Assembly: GCF_000472545.1 (NCBI RefSeq)
Contig: NZ_AWZV01000032.1
Location: 112-64,111, forward strand
Direction: 5' to 3'
DNA from: Burkholderia sp. WSM2232
GTDB taxonomy: Bacteria; Pseudomonadota; Gammaproteobacteria; Burkholderiales; Burkholderiaceae
Length of the DNA stretch: 64,000 bases
Shown one piece after another: positions 1 to 7,065 of this stretch. Position numbers and translations under genes: made by a program. The number at the start of each line of letters is the position of its first letter. Positions within the stretch are counted from its first letter, which is position 1. Under the pieces are notes generated by a model, which worked only from the letters and a program-made list of their open reading frames with translations, was not told the origin of the DNA and did no database searches.

Positions 1-927
1 CGCTGGCTGTCGCGCAACGTCATCCGTACCCAGAGCAACAACAAGCTGCGCATGGAGGACTGGGCAGGCCAGGAAGGTATCAAGCTCAGCACCGAGCACT
101 CAGGCAAGAGCCAGTTGAACCTGGGCTATCTCGTCAACAGCAGGCTCGAATACCGGGGGGCGGGTTTTGAGCTCAGGTCGTCGGGCTGGGGTGTGCTTCG
201 TGCAGGCAAGGGCGTCATGGTCACGACCTACGACCGTCCCGCCTCAACCGGCAGCCAGCTCGACATGCAGGAGACCATCGCACAGCTCGAAAGCGCACTA
301 GCAATGGCAAAGGCGCTGGCCGCGTCTACCAGCAGTGCGAAGGCCGACCCTGCCGACACCGGCGCACAGCAACAGATGAGGGAGGAGCTGGACGGCCTCA
401 AAAAGGCCGGGCTACTGGCTAGCACGCCAGCGTCCGCAGCAATCGTCGCGGGCGGTGGCGTGCAGGTCTCGGCGCAGCAGACCATCAGTGCCGTGGCCGG
501 GAAGAATGCCGACTGGAGCGTGCTGAAACAGTTCACGGTTGCGGCCGGCGAAAAAATATCGCTGTTCGCGCGCAAGCTCGGAGTCAAAATTTTTGCTGCC
601 AAAGGTCCGATCGAGCTTCAGGCGCAAGGTGGGCCGATGTCGCTCACGGCCGCGAACGATGTCGACATTGCCAGCGTCAACGGCAAGCTCAATCTGGCTG
701 CAGCCAGGGAGATCACGCTCGAATGCGGCGGCGCATTCATCCACGTGAAGGACGGCAGCATAACGCTTGGTGGTCCATTGGACCTCTTCATTAAGACCAT
801 TACGATCCAGAAGAAGGGCAAGGCGTCAATAAACACCCCGATGCCATCCTTGCCCCAGCCAATGGCGGCGCAGTGTGTGTTGCGCGAGAGCCAGTCGGGT
901 GTGCCTTTCGCACGGATGACGGTGTGA
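1..927 (+). CDS. vgrG: VgrG, C-terminal part (T6SS spike, DUF2345 region), cut by window edge
   Basis: The reading frame is open from base 1 to a TGA at 925-927, giving about 308 residues without their N-terminus. The first residues include NVIRTQSNNKLRMED, a stretch typical of the region after the gp5/OB domain of VgrG. A DUF2345-like beta-rich segment follows, with repeated short hydrophobic/charged strands (for example SLTAANDVDIASVNG). VgrG trimers form the tip of the T6SS tube and carry effectors. The stop codon overlaps the ATG of the DUF4123 adaptor gene (ATGA), so translation is probably coupled. No C-terminal toxin domain is seen after DUF2345; the protein ends soon after it. The cargo is therefore presumably the downstream lipase. 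The family call is firm; the upstream part is unseen. Confidence 0.93.
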   Translation, partial: RWLSRNVIRTQSNNKLRMEDWAGQEGIKLSTEHSGKSQLNLGYLVNSRLEYRGAGFELRSSGWGVLRAGKGVMVTTYDRPASTGSQLDMQETIAQLESALAMAKALAASTSSAKADPADTGAQQQMREELDGLKKAGLLASTPASAAIVAGGGVQVSAQQTISAVAGKNADWSVLKQFTVAAGEKISLFARKLGVKIFAAKGPIELQAQGGPMSLTAANDVDIASVNGKLNLAAAREITLECGGAFIHVKDGSITLGGPLDLFIKTITIQKKGKASINTPMPSLPQPMAAQCVLRESQSGVPFARMTV

Positions 928-2354
928 TGAACGACTACTTTGATGACGATTGTCTCGAAGTCCACAATGCGTTGCTGGAACGCTTTCGCGCGAAGCGTCG
1001 GGAATTGCATGAGGCGGCAAAGAGCGTCCATTTGTATGCGCTACTTGACCAGGGTGCATTGACAGCGGCAGAAAGACGGGCAGTCGGGGACCTGAAGGGT
1101 TTGCGCGCGGTATCGCTGTATGCGGGTTCCGGCCTTGACAGCCTGGAGGCGGTGGGGCCAGTGCTGCTAGCCATGCCGGACGTACGCAACATTGAGCCGC
1201 TGACCCACTTCAGTTCCGCGGATGATGATCCCGCTGCGGACCGGTTCCTGCGGCTGCTCTCATTGGCTGAGGGCCATGTCGCACGTGTGACATGGCTTTG
1301 GTCGCCTCACGATCCGTGTGCGCTCGTGGAGCATCTGCAAACATTGCTCCATGCGCGTCTTGCGGCGGACGACGAAGACGCCTGGTTCTTCTTCTATTAC
1401 CCGTCGCATCTGAGGGTGCATCATGAACAGCTACCCGAAGCCACGCGGCGGTACATGTTCGGCCCGGTCCATGCATGGTGGATGCTCGACTGGCACGGCG
1501 AGCTGGTCGAGCTGGCAGGCGAAGGTTTGCCCGTGCCGCGCGCTTGGGACGTTCTGCCCGTTCCGGCAGATGTGGCCGCTGCGTTGCAACGCGCCGCAAT
1601 GCCTGCCCAGGTGCATGCGTGGCTCCAACAGACGCGAATGAACCAGCCCGGAGCGCTTAGCTACAACCGGCAATTGATGGAAATCGCGCCGCTGGTGGAG
1701 CGGGCGCAGCGCCACGGGCTGAACCGACTGGCGGATCTTGCGGCGTTCGTCGCCTACGGGCTGCGTTACCGAGTGGACTACGACAAGCAGCCGCAGATTG
1801 CGCTGGCGCTGGCCGACACCGCTTCACGAGGTGACTCACTTGTGCTTGCCTACCAGCGCGTGGAGGCGGACATATGGCGGGAACTGGCGCGGAGTGCAGA
1901 GGAGCGCGTGCAGGCGCGGGCAGAACGTGAGCGCGGCGACAAGCTGAAGCACGTGGAGCACATTCGCCTAAGCGTGCGAGTCGTCAATGCGAGTGGCAAG
2001 CGGCTTGAGTTCGTGTATTTCGTCCGGGACGGAAAATGTAGAGATGACCGCCAGTACATTGGCTCGGTCCCAGTGGAGCTATCGGAGGACGTGGTGGTAC
2101 GGAAAGACGATTTGCTGTCGCCTCTGCCGGGAGCGAGGCTGGTGCTGAGTTGGGACGAAATAGCGTTCCTGCCCAATGGAACGGGCTATAGAACGCCTTG
2201 TGAGCGCGAGGTCATCATCGAAGGCGAAGTGCCGCTTGATGAGAACTCCGGTGTACTGGAAATCAGGTTCGAAAAAGACAGACAGAGGGTGGTCATGCAC
2301 CGGGACACGAGCCCATGGCGCGACGTGGCGAGAAGCAGCTCATGGCAGCGGTGA
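927..2354 (+). CDS. DUF4123 T6SS effector adaptor/chaperone
   Basis: A 475-residue soluble protein. The N-terminal half (to about residue 150) has the DUF4123 pattern: a short helix-strand region, then a WLWSPHDP segment, an acidic DDEDAWFFFYYP stretch and FGPVHAWW. DUF4123 proteins (Tap-1/TEC) bind a cognate effector and load it on VgrG. The C-terminal half is charged (residues about 320-345 rich in Arg/Glu) and ends with an Ig-like strand region. I chose the ATG at 927 because it overlaps the vgrG stop (ATGA); a longer in-frame start at 873 would lie inside vgrG. The 3' end overlaps the first lipoprotein gene by 13 bases. The last residues (WRDVARSSSWQR) recur in the relic ending at 3060, which marks a duplication boundary. 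Confidence 0.88.
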   Translation: MNDYFDDDCLEVHNALLERFRAKRRELHEAAKSVHLYALLDQGALTAAERRAVGDLKGLRAVSLYAGSGLDSLEAVGPVLLAMPDVRNIEPLTHFSSADDDPAADRFLRLLSLAEGHVARVTWLWSPHDPCALVEHLQTLLHARLAADDEDAWFFFYYPSHLRVHHEQLPEATRRYMFGPVHAWWMLDWHGELVELAGEGLPVPRAWDVLPVPADVAAALQRAAMPAQVHAWLQQTRMNQPGALSYNRQLMEIAPLVERAQRHGLNRLADLAAFVAYGLRYRVDYDKQPQIALALADTASRGDSLVLAYQRVEADIWRELARSAEERVQARAERERGDKLKHVEHIRLSVRVVNASGKRLEFVYFVRDGKCRDDRQYIGSVPVELSEDVVVRKDDLLSPLPGARLVLSWDEIAFLPNGTGYRTPCEREVIIEGEVPLDENSGVLEIRFEKDRQRVVMHRDTSPWRDVARSSSWQR

Positions 2355-2854
2355 GAAAGGCGGCAAAGGCGTTCGCGTTGTTGATGATCATAAGCGGCTG
2401 CGCAGCGCGAGATCGGGCAGGTCATCATGACGTGGGTGTCAGCGCGGCCAACTATACAGAAAACTTCATTACCGATTTCTATCTGAGTTCATCAGAGAGT
2501 GGGAGTGGCCGCTTTGCGGGAACGTCGATAAAAGAATTTTCAAGAGGTGGGACGGGTGGGGGCGTGTGTTGCTTCTCGCTTGCCAAGCCAGGACACGCGG
2601 TTCGCATTGAATGGTATACGGGTCAACGTAATGATCGTGAGTCACGCTGGGTGCGGCATTCCGCAGTCGTACAGGCAACAGGTGCCACGTCAGACGATCC
2701 GGACTCAAACATTACTCTGATTGTTCGTTTTTTCCCGGAAGACAAGGTGGAAGTCGAGTACGTCGCACAAGAAGAAAAACCAGCCAGCAGTAGGAATCCT
2801 CGTTTTGATTCGATTTTTACAGGGCGACGAGTCATGCGGCATGTTGGGGAATAG
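2342..2854 (+). CDS. DUF3304-like lipoprotein 1, probable Tle1 immunity protein (divergent paralogue)
   Basis: A 170-residue predicted lipoprotein with a short hydrophobic signal ending in the lipobox IISGC (Cys20), so it should sit on a membrane facing the periplasm. It shares with the three downstream paralogues the signature ANYTE, a Gly-rich segment (GGTGGG) followed by CC, the RFFPxxxVEVE block and the C-terminal end RRVMRHVGE. DUF3304 lipoproteins next to DUF2235 lipases are known or proposed T6SS immunity proteins (Tli1 type). It is clearly the most divergent of the four: it lacks the YRFYD and RNLGLGG blocks. The ATG at 2342 is preferred over an in-frame start at 2315 because it places the lipobox at residue 20, as in the other paralogues. 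It overlaps the adaptor gene, so it is in the same operon. Confidence 0.8.
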   Translation: MAAVRKAAKAFALLMIISGCAARDRAGHHDVGVSAANYTENFITDFYLSSSESGSGRFAGTSIKEFSRGGTGGGVCCFSLAKPGHAVRIEWYTGQRNDRESRWVRHSAVVQATGATSDDPDSNITLIVRFFPEDKVEVEYVAQEEKPASSRNPRFDSIFTGRRVMRHVGE

Positions 2855-2856
2855 GG

Positions 2857-3060
2857 ATGAGCGAGCGAAATATTAGTGGAGTGATGCAGGACTTGTTATC
2901 GGGCGGCCATGAAACGTCCGCGCAGACGTTCGAGACGATGATCGAACTATACGACGGAGAACTTCGCCTGTTTGCGACTTGCAAGCAGTATAAGGTATGC
3001 ATGCATCCGGCCGAGCGCGCATGGCGCGACGCGGGGAGGAGCAGCACATGGCGGCGGTGA
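2857..3060 (+). pseudogene. Relic: effector N-terminus fused to adaptor C-terminal tail
   Basis: A 67-codon open frame. Its first 46 residues match the start of the intact lipase at 5155: GVMQDLLSGGHET and FETMIELYDGELRL here, against ALMQDWFTDSHET and FKTMTELYDEEFRL there. After CKQYKV the match stops. The frame then ends in HPAERAWRDAGRSSTWRR, which matches the last residues of the DUF4123 adaptor (HRDTSPWRDVARSSSWQR). The catalytic lipase domain is absent. This is a junction product of a tandem duplication whose unit ran from the adaptor 3' end through one immunity gene into the effector 5' end. It starts 2 bases after the stop of lipoprotein 1, as expected for the ancestral effector start. 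It may still be translated as a 67-residue peptide, but I infer no function. Confidence 0.75.
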
Positions 3061-3548
3061 GAAAAGCGATAGCCACCTTCGGTCTGCTGATCACAATTTG
3101 CGGATGTTCGGCTTGGAGCCAGCAGGGATATGTAAAGGTTAGAGATGTGTCGGCGAACTACACCGAAACGTATATTGATTATCGCTTTTACGATACCAAA
3201 GGGCGAAACCTGGGTTTGGGCGGCAGGGCGAATCCGTTCAGCAAAAATGGGCAGGGAGGGGGTACCTGCTGCGCTCTACTGCCGGGGCCCGGGCAGACTG
3301 TGCGCGTAGTATGGGACGAGGAAGTGGCTGGTGAGAATCAAAGCAAAAATCTTCAATATTCACGAGACGTCGTGGTGCGCGGTTCTTCGCCCCTGCCTGG
3401 AAATTCGTATAACTACGTAATTACGCGATTCTTTCCGAAGCAGCAGGTGGAAGTGGAATTTGTATCTGAATCGATGGGAGGCGGTCGAAGCCCAAGACTC
3501 GACCAGATCTTTTACGGTCGAAGTGTGATGCGTCAGATAGGGGAATAA
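3048..3548 (+). CDS. DUF3304-like lipoprotein 2, probable Tle1 immunity protein
   Basis: A 166-residue lipoprotein. The signal ends in ICGC, with the lipid Cys at residue 20. The body carries ANYTETYIDYRFYD, RNLGLGG, ANPFSK, a CC pair, TVRVVWDEE, SYNYVITRFFP and the terminal SVMRQIGE. It is very close to lipoproteins 3 and 4 and further from 1. The ATG at 3048 follows a GGGGAGGA Shine-Dalgarno sequence (3033-3040). The sequence around its start resembles the start region of lipoprotein 1 (MARRGEEQ-MAAVRKA upstream), a further sign of duplication. Inferred role: periplasmic binding and neutralising of a DUF2235 lipase. Two degenerate modules follow it before lipoprotein 3. Confidence 0.82.
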   Translation: MAAVRKAIATFGLLITICGCSAWSQQGYVKVRDVSANYTETYIDYRFYDTKGRNLGLGGRANPFSKNGQGGGTCCALLPGPGQTVRVVWDEEVAGENQSKNLQYSRDVVVRGSSPLPGNSYNYVITRFFPKQQVEVEFVSESMGGGRSPRLDQIFYGRSVMRQIGE

Positions 3549-3560
3549 GGGCCCGCAGAA

Positions 3561-3602
3561 ATGGCAACAACGATGTAATGCAGGACTGGTCAACGGAGAT
3601 AC
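3561..3602 (+). pseudogene. Relic of lipase-effector 5' end (short)
   Basis: The short stretch after lipoprotein 2 contains ATGCAGGACTGGTCAACGGA, nearly identical to the sequence ATGCAGGACTGGTTCACGGA near the start of the intact effector gene (5182 onward). A one-base deletion relative to that copy breaks the frame. It lies directly before a relic of the immunity 3' end. It is too short to be certain alone, but its position in the same order as the other modules supports the reading. Confidence 0.55.
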
Positions 3603-3743
3603 ATGTGGCATTCCAGCAGTGCGGTCTTCACGCCCCATCAACTAGAGGCCGAGTTCGTCTCCGAGCCCGTCAGTGGCCCCCGTAACCCTCGCCGTGACCG
3701 GATCTTCCCCGGTGACCACGTGATGCGTCAGATCGGAGAATAA
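3603..3743 (+). pseudogene. Relic of an immunity-gene 3' end (fifth copy)
   Basis: An in-frame 46-codon remnant with no signal peptide. From about residue 8 it reads VFTPHQLEAEFVSEPVSG and ends in DHVMRQIGE. This aligns with the C-terminal block of lipoprotein 2 (RFFPKQQVEVEFVSES, then SVMRQIGE). The first two thirds of the gene are missing. It is flanked on both sides by effector-start relics, so an immunity-effector module once stood here. Confidence 0.7.
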
Positions 3744-3888
3744 CAACGACGAGACAGAGCTATGACGATCCGGTGTATGACTGCTTCATAACTACGATGG
3801 AACATTCCGGCAGACGATCCGGGCGGCGACGGAACTGTAATGGCGAGGGATTCCGGCCTGCGTAAGACTTGTGAACGGCAGTGGGCCA
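3744..3888 (+). pseudogene. Relic of lipase-effector 5' end (degenerate)
   Basis: The DNA aligns with the first 130 or so bases of the intact effector gene. Matching blocks in order include GACTGCTTCA (for GACTGGTTCA), CAGACGATCC, GCGACGGAACTGTA, GCGAGG, TTCCGGCCTGCGTA and GACTTGTGAACGGCAG, the last matching GACTTGCGAGCAGCGG. Frameshifts and stops prevent translation. It directly follows the TAA of the immunity relic at 3743, the same arrangement as the intact pair at 5151/5155. Confidence 0.65.
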
Positions 3889-3911
3889 TGCACCACGACC
3901 TGAGCGGATTT

Positions 3912-3959
3912 CCAGACGTTTTTGCAGGCCCATGTGTCATGCGGCATTTTTGTGAATAG
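3912..3959 (+). pseudogene. Relic of an immunity-gene 3' end (sixth copy, about 15 codons)
   Basis: The frame PDVFAGPCVMRHFCE-stop matches the last residues of the intact lipoproteins (for example DSIFTGRRVMRHVGE-stop of lipoprotein 1). At DNA level GTCATGCGGCAT and GAATAGG are shared with 2831-2857. Only the extreme 3' end survives. Confidence 0.55.
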
Positions 3960-4047
3960 GAACCGGCGGAAAAACAATAACGGATCGCGCCGGATTGGCA
4001 CTCAAACAGCCATGAAACGTGTGAGCCGAGAAACGGAAGGAAAAGGT

Positions 4048-4560
4048 ATGGAAGGGCTTAAAAAAGCGGCGGCAGTGCTGGCGCTAGTTGCGGTAATTAC
4101 CGGCTGTTCTGCATGGGGGCAGCGAGGATATGTTGATGCCAGTGTACGCACAGCCAACTACACGGAAATGTACGTGGACTACAGGTTTTACGATACGGAA
4201 GGGCGCAACCTGGGTCTAGGAGGGAGCGCTAATCCATTCAGCAAAGGCGGGACAGGAGGGAGTTCATGCTGCGCTATGCTGCCCGGACCGGGACGGACAG
4301 TGCGAGTCGTATGGGACGAAGAAACGCCCGGCCACAACGAAGGGAAGACCTATCACTATTCGCGCGACGTGGTGGTGATTGGATCACAGCCTCTTGCTGG
4401 CAGCTCATATAACTATGTAATCACGCGGTTCTTTCCCGGGCAGCAGATAGAGGTCGAATTGGTGTCTGTACCGGTGGAAAGTCTGGGCCACGGCTCTGCA
4501 AGTCCTAGACTCGATCAGCTCTTCTACGGTCGGAGCGTTATGCGTCGCTTGGGAGAGTGA
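4048..4560 (+). CDS. DUF3304-like lipoprotein 3, probable Tle1 immunity protein
   Basis: A 170-residue lipoprotein. The signal ends in VITGC, with Cys at residue 20. It shares the blocks ANYTEMYVDYRFYD, RNLGLGG, ANPFSKGG, CC, TVRVVWDEE, SYNYVITRFFPGQQIEVELVS and SVMRRLGE with lipoproteins 2 and 4. The ATG at 4048 is preceded by GGAAGG (4035-4040) and sets the lipobox at the family position. An in-frame start at 3922 would read through a relic. The region just upstream (about 3990-4040) also resembles the effector 5' end (CCATGAAACGTG is like CCATGAAACGTC at 2907), so a further relic may lie there. Inferred role as for lipoprotein 2. Confidence 0.82.
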   Translation: MEGLKKAAAVLALVAVITGCSAWGQRGYVDASVRTANYTEMYVDYRFYDTEGRNLGLGGSANPFSKGGTGGSSCCAMLPGPGRTVRVVWDEETPGHNEGKTYHYSRDVVVIGSQPLAGSSYNYVITRFFPGQQIEVELVSVPVESLGHGSASPRLDQLFYGRSVMRRLGE

Positions 4561-4640
4561 AAACCACCGGAAAATTAGCGGCGAACTGATACAGACCCAT
4601 TTCATGGGCGGTCGTGAAACGTCCGAGCGGACGTAAGGGA
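4561..4640 (+). pseudogene. Relic of lipase-effector 5' end
   Basis: This gap begins straight after the stop of lipoprotein 3. The blocks GAAAATTAGCGG, CTGATACAGAC, ATGGGCGGTCGTGAAACGTCC and GCGGACGT follow the same order as GAAATATTAGTGG, GTGATGCAGGAC, CGGGCGGCCATGAAACGTCC and GCAGACGTTC in the relic at 2857. No open frame remains. It is the same arrangement again: immunity gene, then effector start, then the next immunity gene. Confidence 0.62.
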
Positions 4641-4650
4641 TTCAACGAGT

Positions 4651-5151
4651 ATGAGAGGACCGAAAACGGCGGTGGCGGCGCTTGCGTTGCTGGCATTGAC
4701 TAGTGGCTGTTCCCCGTTGGGACGCCAGGAAACCGTCAACGTGACAGCAGTTACAGCAAACTATACCGAAACGTATGTTGACTACACGTTTTACGACATA
4801 AACGGTAGAAGCCTGGGACTTGGTGGGAGTGCTAATCCATTTAGCAAGGGAGGGACGGGAGGGGTCGAATGTTGTACTCAGTTGCCAGGGTATGGAAAAA
4901 CCGTGCGTGTGGCGTGGGATGAAGAAACAGGCGGTAGCAATGACAGCGAGACCGCGCACTATGCGCGTGACGTAGTGGTAACTGGCTCACGGCCTGTTCC
5001 AGGAGATTCGTACAACTATGTAATCACGCGGTTCTTTCCGGGCCAGCAGATAGAAGTTGAGTTGGTTTCAGAAGCAAAGGGAAGCGGTCGAAGCCTGAGA
5101 CTTGACCAGCTTTTCTATGGCCGGAGGGTCATGCGTCACTTGGGAGAATAA
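4651..5151 (+). CDS. DUF3304-like lipoprotein 4, probable cognate immunity protein of the intact lipase
   Basis: A 166-residue lipoprotein. The signal ends in LTSGC, with Cys at residue 20. The blocks ANYTETYVDYTFYD, RSLGLGG, ANPFSKGG, CC, TVRVAWDEE, SYNYVITRFFPGQQIEVELVSE and RRVMRHLGE are shared with lipoproteins 2 and 3. Its stop at 5149-5151 lies 3 bases before the ATG of the intact lipase, so it is the best candidate for the cognate immunity partner. Lipoprotein export to the periplasm fits a lipase that attacks membranes from that side. The assignment as immunity protein is inferred from context and family. Confidence 0.84.
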   Translation: MRGPKTAVAALALLALTSGCSPLGRQETVNVTAVTANYTETYVDYTFYDINGRSLGLGGSANPFSKGGTGGVECCTQLPGYGKTVRVAWDEETGGSNDSETAHYARDVVVTGSRPVPGDSYNYVITRFFPGQQIEVELVSEAKGSGRSLRLDQLFYGRRVMRHLGE

Positions 5152-5154
5152 ACA

Positions 5155-6729
5155 ATGAAAGATAAGAACGGGCAAGCACTGATGCAGGACTGGTTCACGG
5201 ACAGCCACGAGACTTTCGAGCAGACGTTTAAGACGATGACCGAACTGTATGACGAGGAATTCCGTCTGTGTACGACTTGCGAGCAGCGGCCATGGTTCAG
5301 CTTCTTCTTTGATGGTACGGGGAATAACAGGTTCCTCGATGCGGAACAGAGGAAGTGGTCGAACGTTGCGCGGTTGTTCGATGGGCACATTTTGGATGAG
5401 CCACTGCTCGTCAAGCGGTATTACCCCGGCGTCGGCACGCCGCTTGATACAAGTAACCCCAGCTGGATCGATTCTGTACGTGACGGGGAAGCGCTGGGGG
5501 GCGGCTCCGGTGCTGGAAGCGATGCGCGTCTGCAACTAGCGGAAACAGATTTGCGCAAGGCGCTAGAAAACAACCACCGCGTCGTCCGCATCGACGTTGC
5601 AGTATTCGGATTCTCGCGCGGTGCAGCCCTCGCACGGGCGTTTGTCAATCGCATCCTTGACAAATGCGAGTACCGGGACGGCCAACCGTACTGGCCGTGC
5701 GGGACCGCGCTCGACGGCAAGTCAGCTCCGATTCATTTCCGTTTCCTGGGAATCTTCGATACCGTTGAATCGGTGGGCGTGCCGGCGCATAACTTGACGG
5801 GCATGAAGATGGCAATTCCCGATGCGGTTGAGAACTGTCTGCATCTCGTTGCCGCGCAAGAAATCCGGTCGGCGTTTGCCCTTACCCGGCTGGGCGCGGT
5901 TGGCGGCAAGCACCGCGAGATTGTTTATCCGGGTGTGCACTCGGACGTGGGTGGTGGCTACAGGCCTGGAGAACAGGGACGAAGCGACATGCTCGGCCGC
6001 CTGCCGCTGAACCGCATGCGCCTGGAAGCAGCGATGGCGGGCGTACCGTTCACGCCCCCCGCTGACCTCAGCCCAAAAGTGGCAAACATGTTCGGTTACG
6101 ATCAGGCGGTGAAGGATGGTTTCGACGAGTACATGCGTGCCGTCGACATCGGCCAAACGCTGGAAGAACAGATCGCCGCGCACATGCGGCTCTGCTATGG
6201 CTGGCTCAGCGTGCGCTATGACACAGACCCATGCCAGGTCTACCAAGATATCTGTGCCGTGTCAGCGGATGGCCAGACCGAAGCCGAACTGGCCGGGCTG
6301 CGGCGGTCAATGTCCTCCATCGCGTCCCAAGCCAGCGATCTGAACTGGCGCGACTACATGCAGAGGCTGGCGAAAAGCGACCCGGTTGCATACGCGGAGC
6401 GGGTGAAGTTAACTGGCAAAGCGGCACCGCTCTCGCCCGAAGACGAAGCCTATTATCAGGCTTGGCTTCATCCGCCAAAACTGTCACCGGCCCTGTTGGA
6501 CTTTTTCGACACATATGTTCATGATTCGCGGGCAGGATTCGCCATGCCGATTGTACGAGGACTGTATTTGACGCGGCGATCGATCATCAGTCCATCGGGC
6601 AAAGCGCGAGCAGTCGCGCTCCAGCCGGCGTCCGATGCAATACAGGTCGATGCGCGCAACTCACTGGCAGGAAACCGCTATCGACAGCCGCTACAGCTCG
6701 TCGCACCCGATTCGGCAGCGCGTCCTTAA
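5155..6729 (+). CDS. tle1: T6SS lipase effector, DUF2235 (Tle1-type phospholipase)
   Basis: A 524-residue protein without a signal peptide, as expected for a T6SS cargo. The alpha/beta-hydrolase (DUF2235) domain starts at FFDGTGNN (about 51-58). The nucleophile elbow is GFSRGA, with Ser154. Candidate acid and base residues are Asp202 (GIFDTVESVG), His262/Asp264 (VHSDVGGGY) and His456 (YVHDS); I cannot tell which complete the triad. Tle1 enzymes hydrolyse phospholipids in the periplasm of the target cell. The first 45 residues before the catalytic domain form a cap (MQDWFTDSHETFEQ and onward), and this is the part copied in the relics upstream. It is the last gene of the vgrG operon, 3 bases after lipoprotein 4. 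The length fits the family and the gene appears intact. Confidence 0.9.
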   Translation: MKDKNGQALMQDWFTDSHETFEQTFKTMTELYDEEFRLCTTCEQRPWFSFFFDGTGNNRFLDAEQRKWSNVARLFDGHILDEPLLVKRYYPGVGTPLDTSNPSWIDSVRDGEALGGGSGAGSDARLQLAETDLRKALENNHRVVRIDVAVFGFSRGAALARAFVNRILDKCEYRDGQPYWPCGTALDGKSAPIHFRFLGIFDTVESVGVPAHNLTGMKMAIPDAVENCLHLVAAQEIRSAFALTRLGAVGGKHREIVYPGVHSDVGGGYRPGEQGRSDMLGRLPLNRMRLEAAMAGVPFTPPADLSPKVANMFGYDQAVKDGFDEYMRAVDIGQTLEEQIAAHMRLCYGWLSVRYDTDPCQVYQDICAVSADGQTEAELAGLRRSMSSIASQASDLNWRDYMQRLAKSDPVAYAERVKLTGKAAPLSPEDEAYYQAWLHPPKLSPALLDFFDTYVHDSRAGFAMPIVRGLYLTRRSIISPSGKARAVALQPASDAIQVDARNSLAGNRYRQPLQLVAPDSAARP

Positions 6730-7065
6730 GCGTAAGCGAAAAGACGAGGGCTGTATCCTGAACCGAGAACTTGGGTATCGGCAAGTCTTGCCATTCTCGT
6801 TTCTGACGAAATCCGGGCACGGGAGGAATCAAGCACGAGTTACCAGACTGGATAAATCTATCTAGTTACCAGGCAAGTAGCGCACTGGGTTTTGACCGGA
6901 CACGACGCTATGCTTTGTTAGGTTGCGCCGAGAGGCAGACGGTTTGCGTTCAATTTAATACTGTTTGCGGCTCGCTCTCATCTTGACGGAAAATCCGGAT
7001 CAGTCGGCAATTACTACTGCGGTAGCATGTAGCAAAACCGGTCAGTCGGATTGGGTCCGCTGGCG
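6730..7065. other. Intergenic gap between T6SS island and efflux operon
   Basis: 336 bases between the lipase stop and the 3' end of the convergent efflux operon. They are less GC-rich than the right-hand neighbour. I see no credible gene, no effector or immunity relic, and no clear hairpin with a T tract. The base composition step near 7066 may mark the edge of the T6SS island. Confidence 0.5.
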
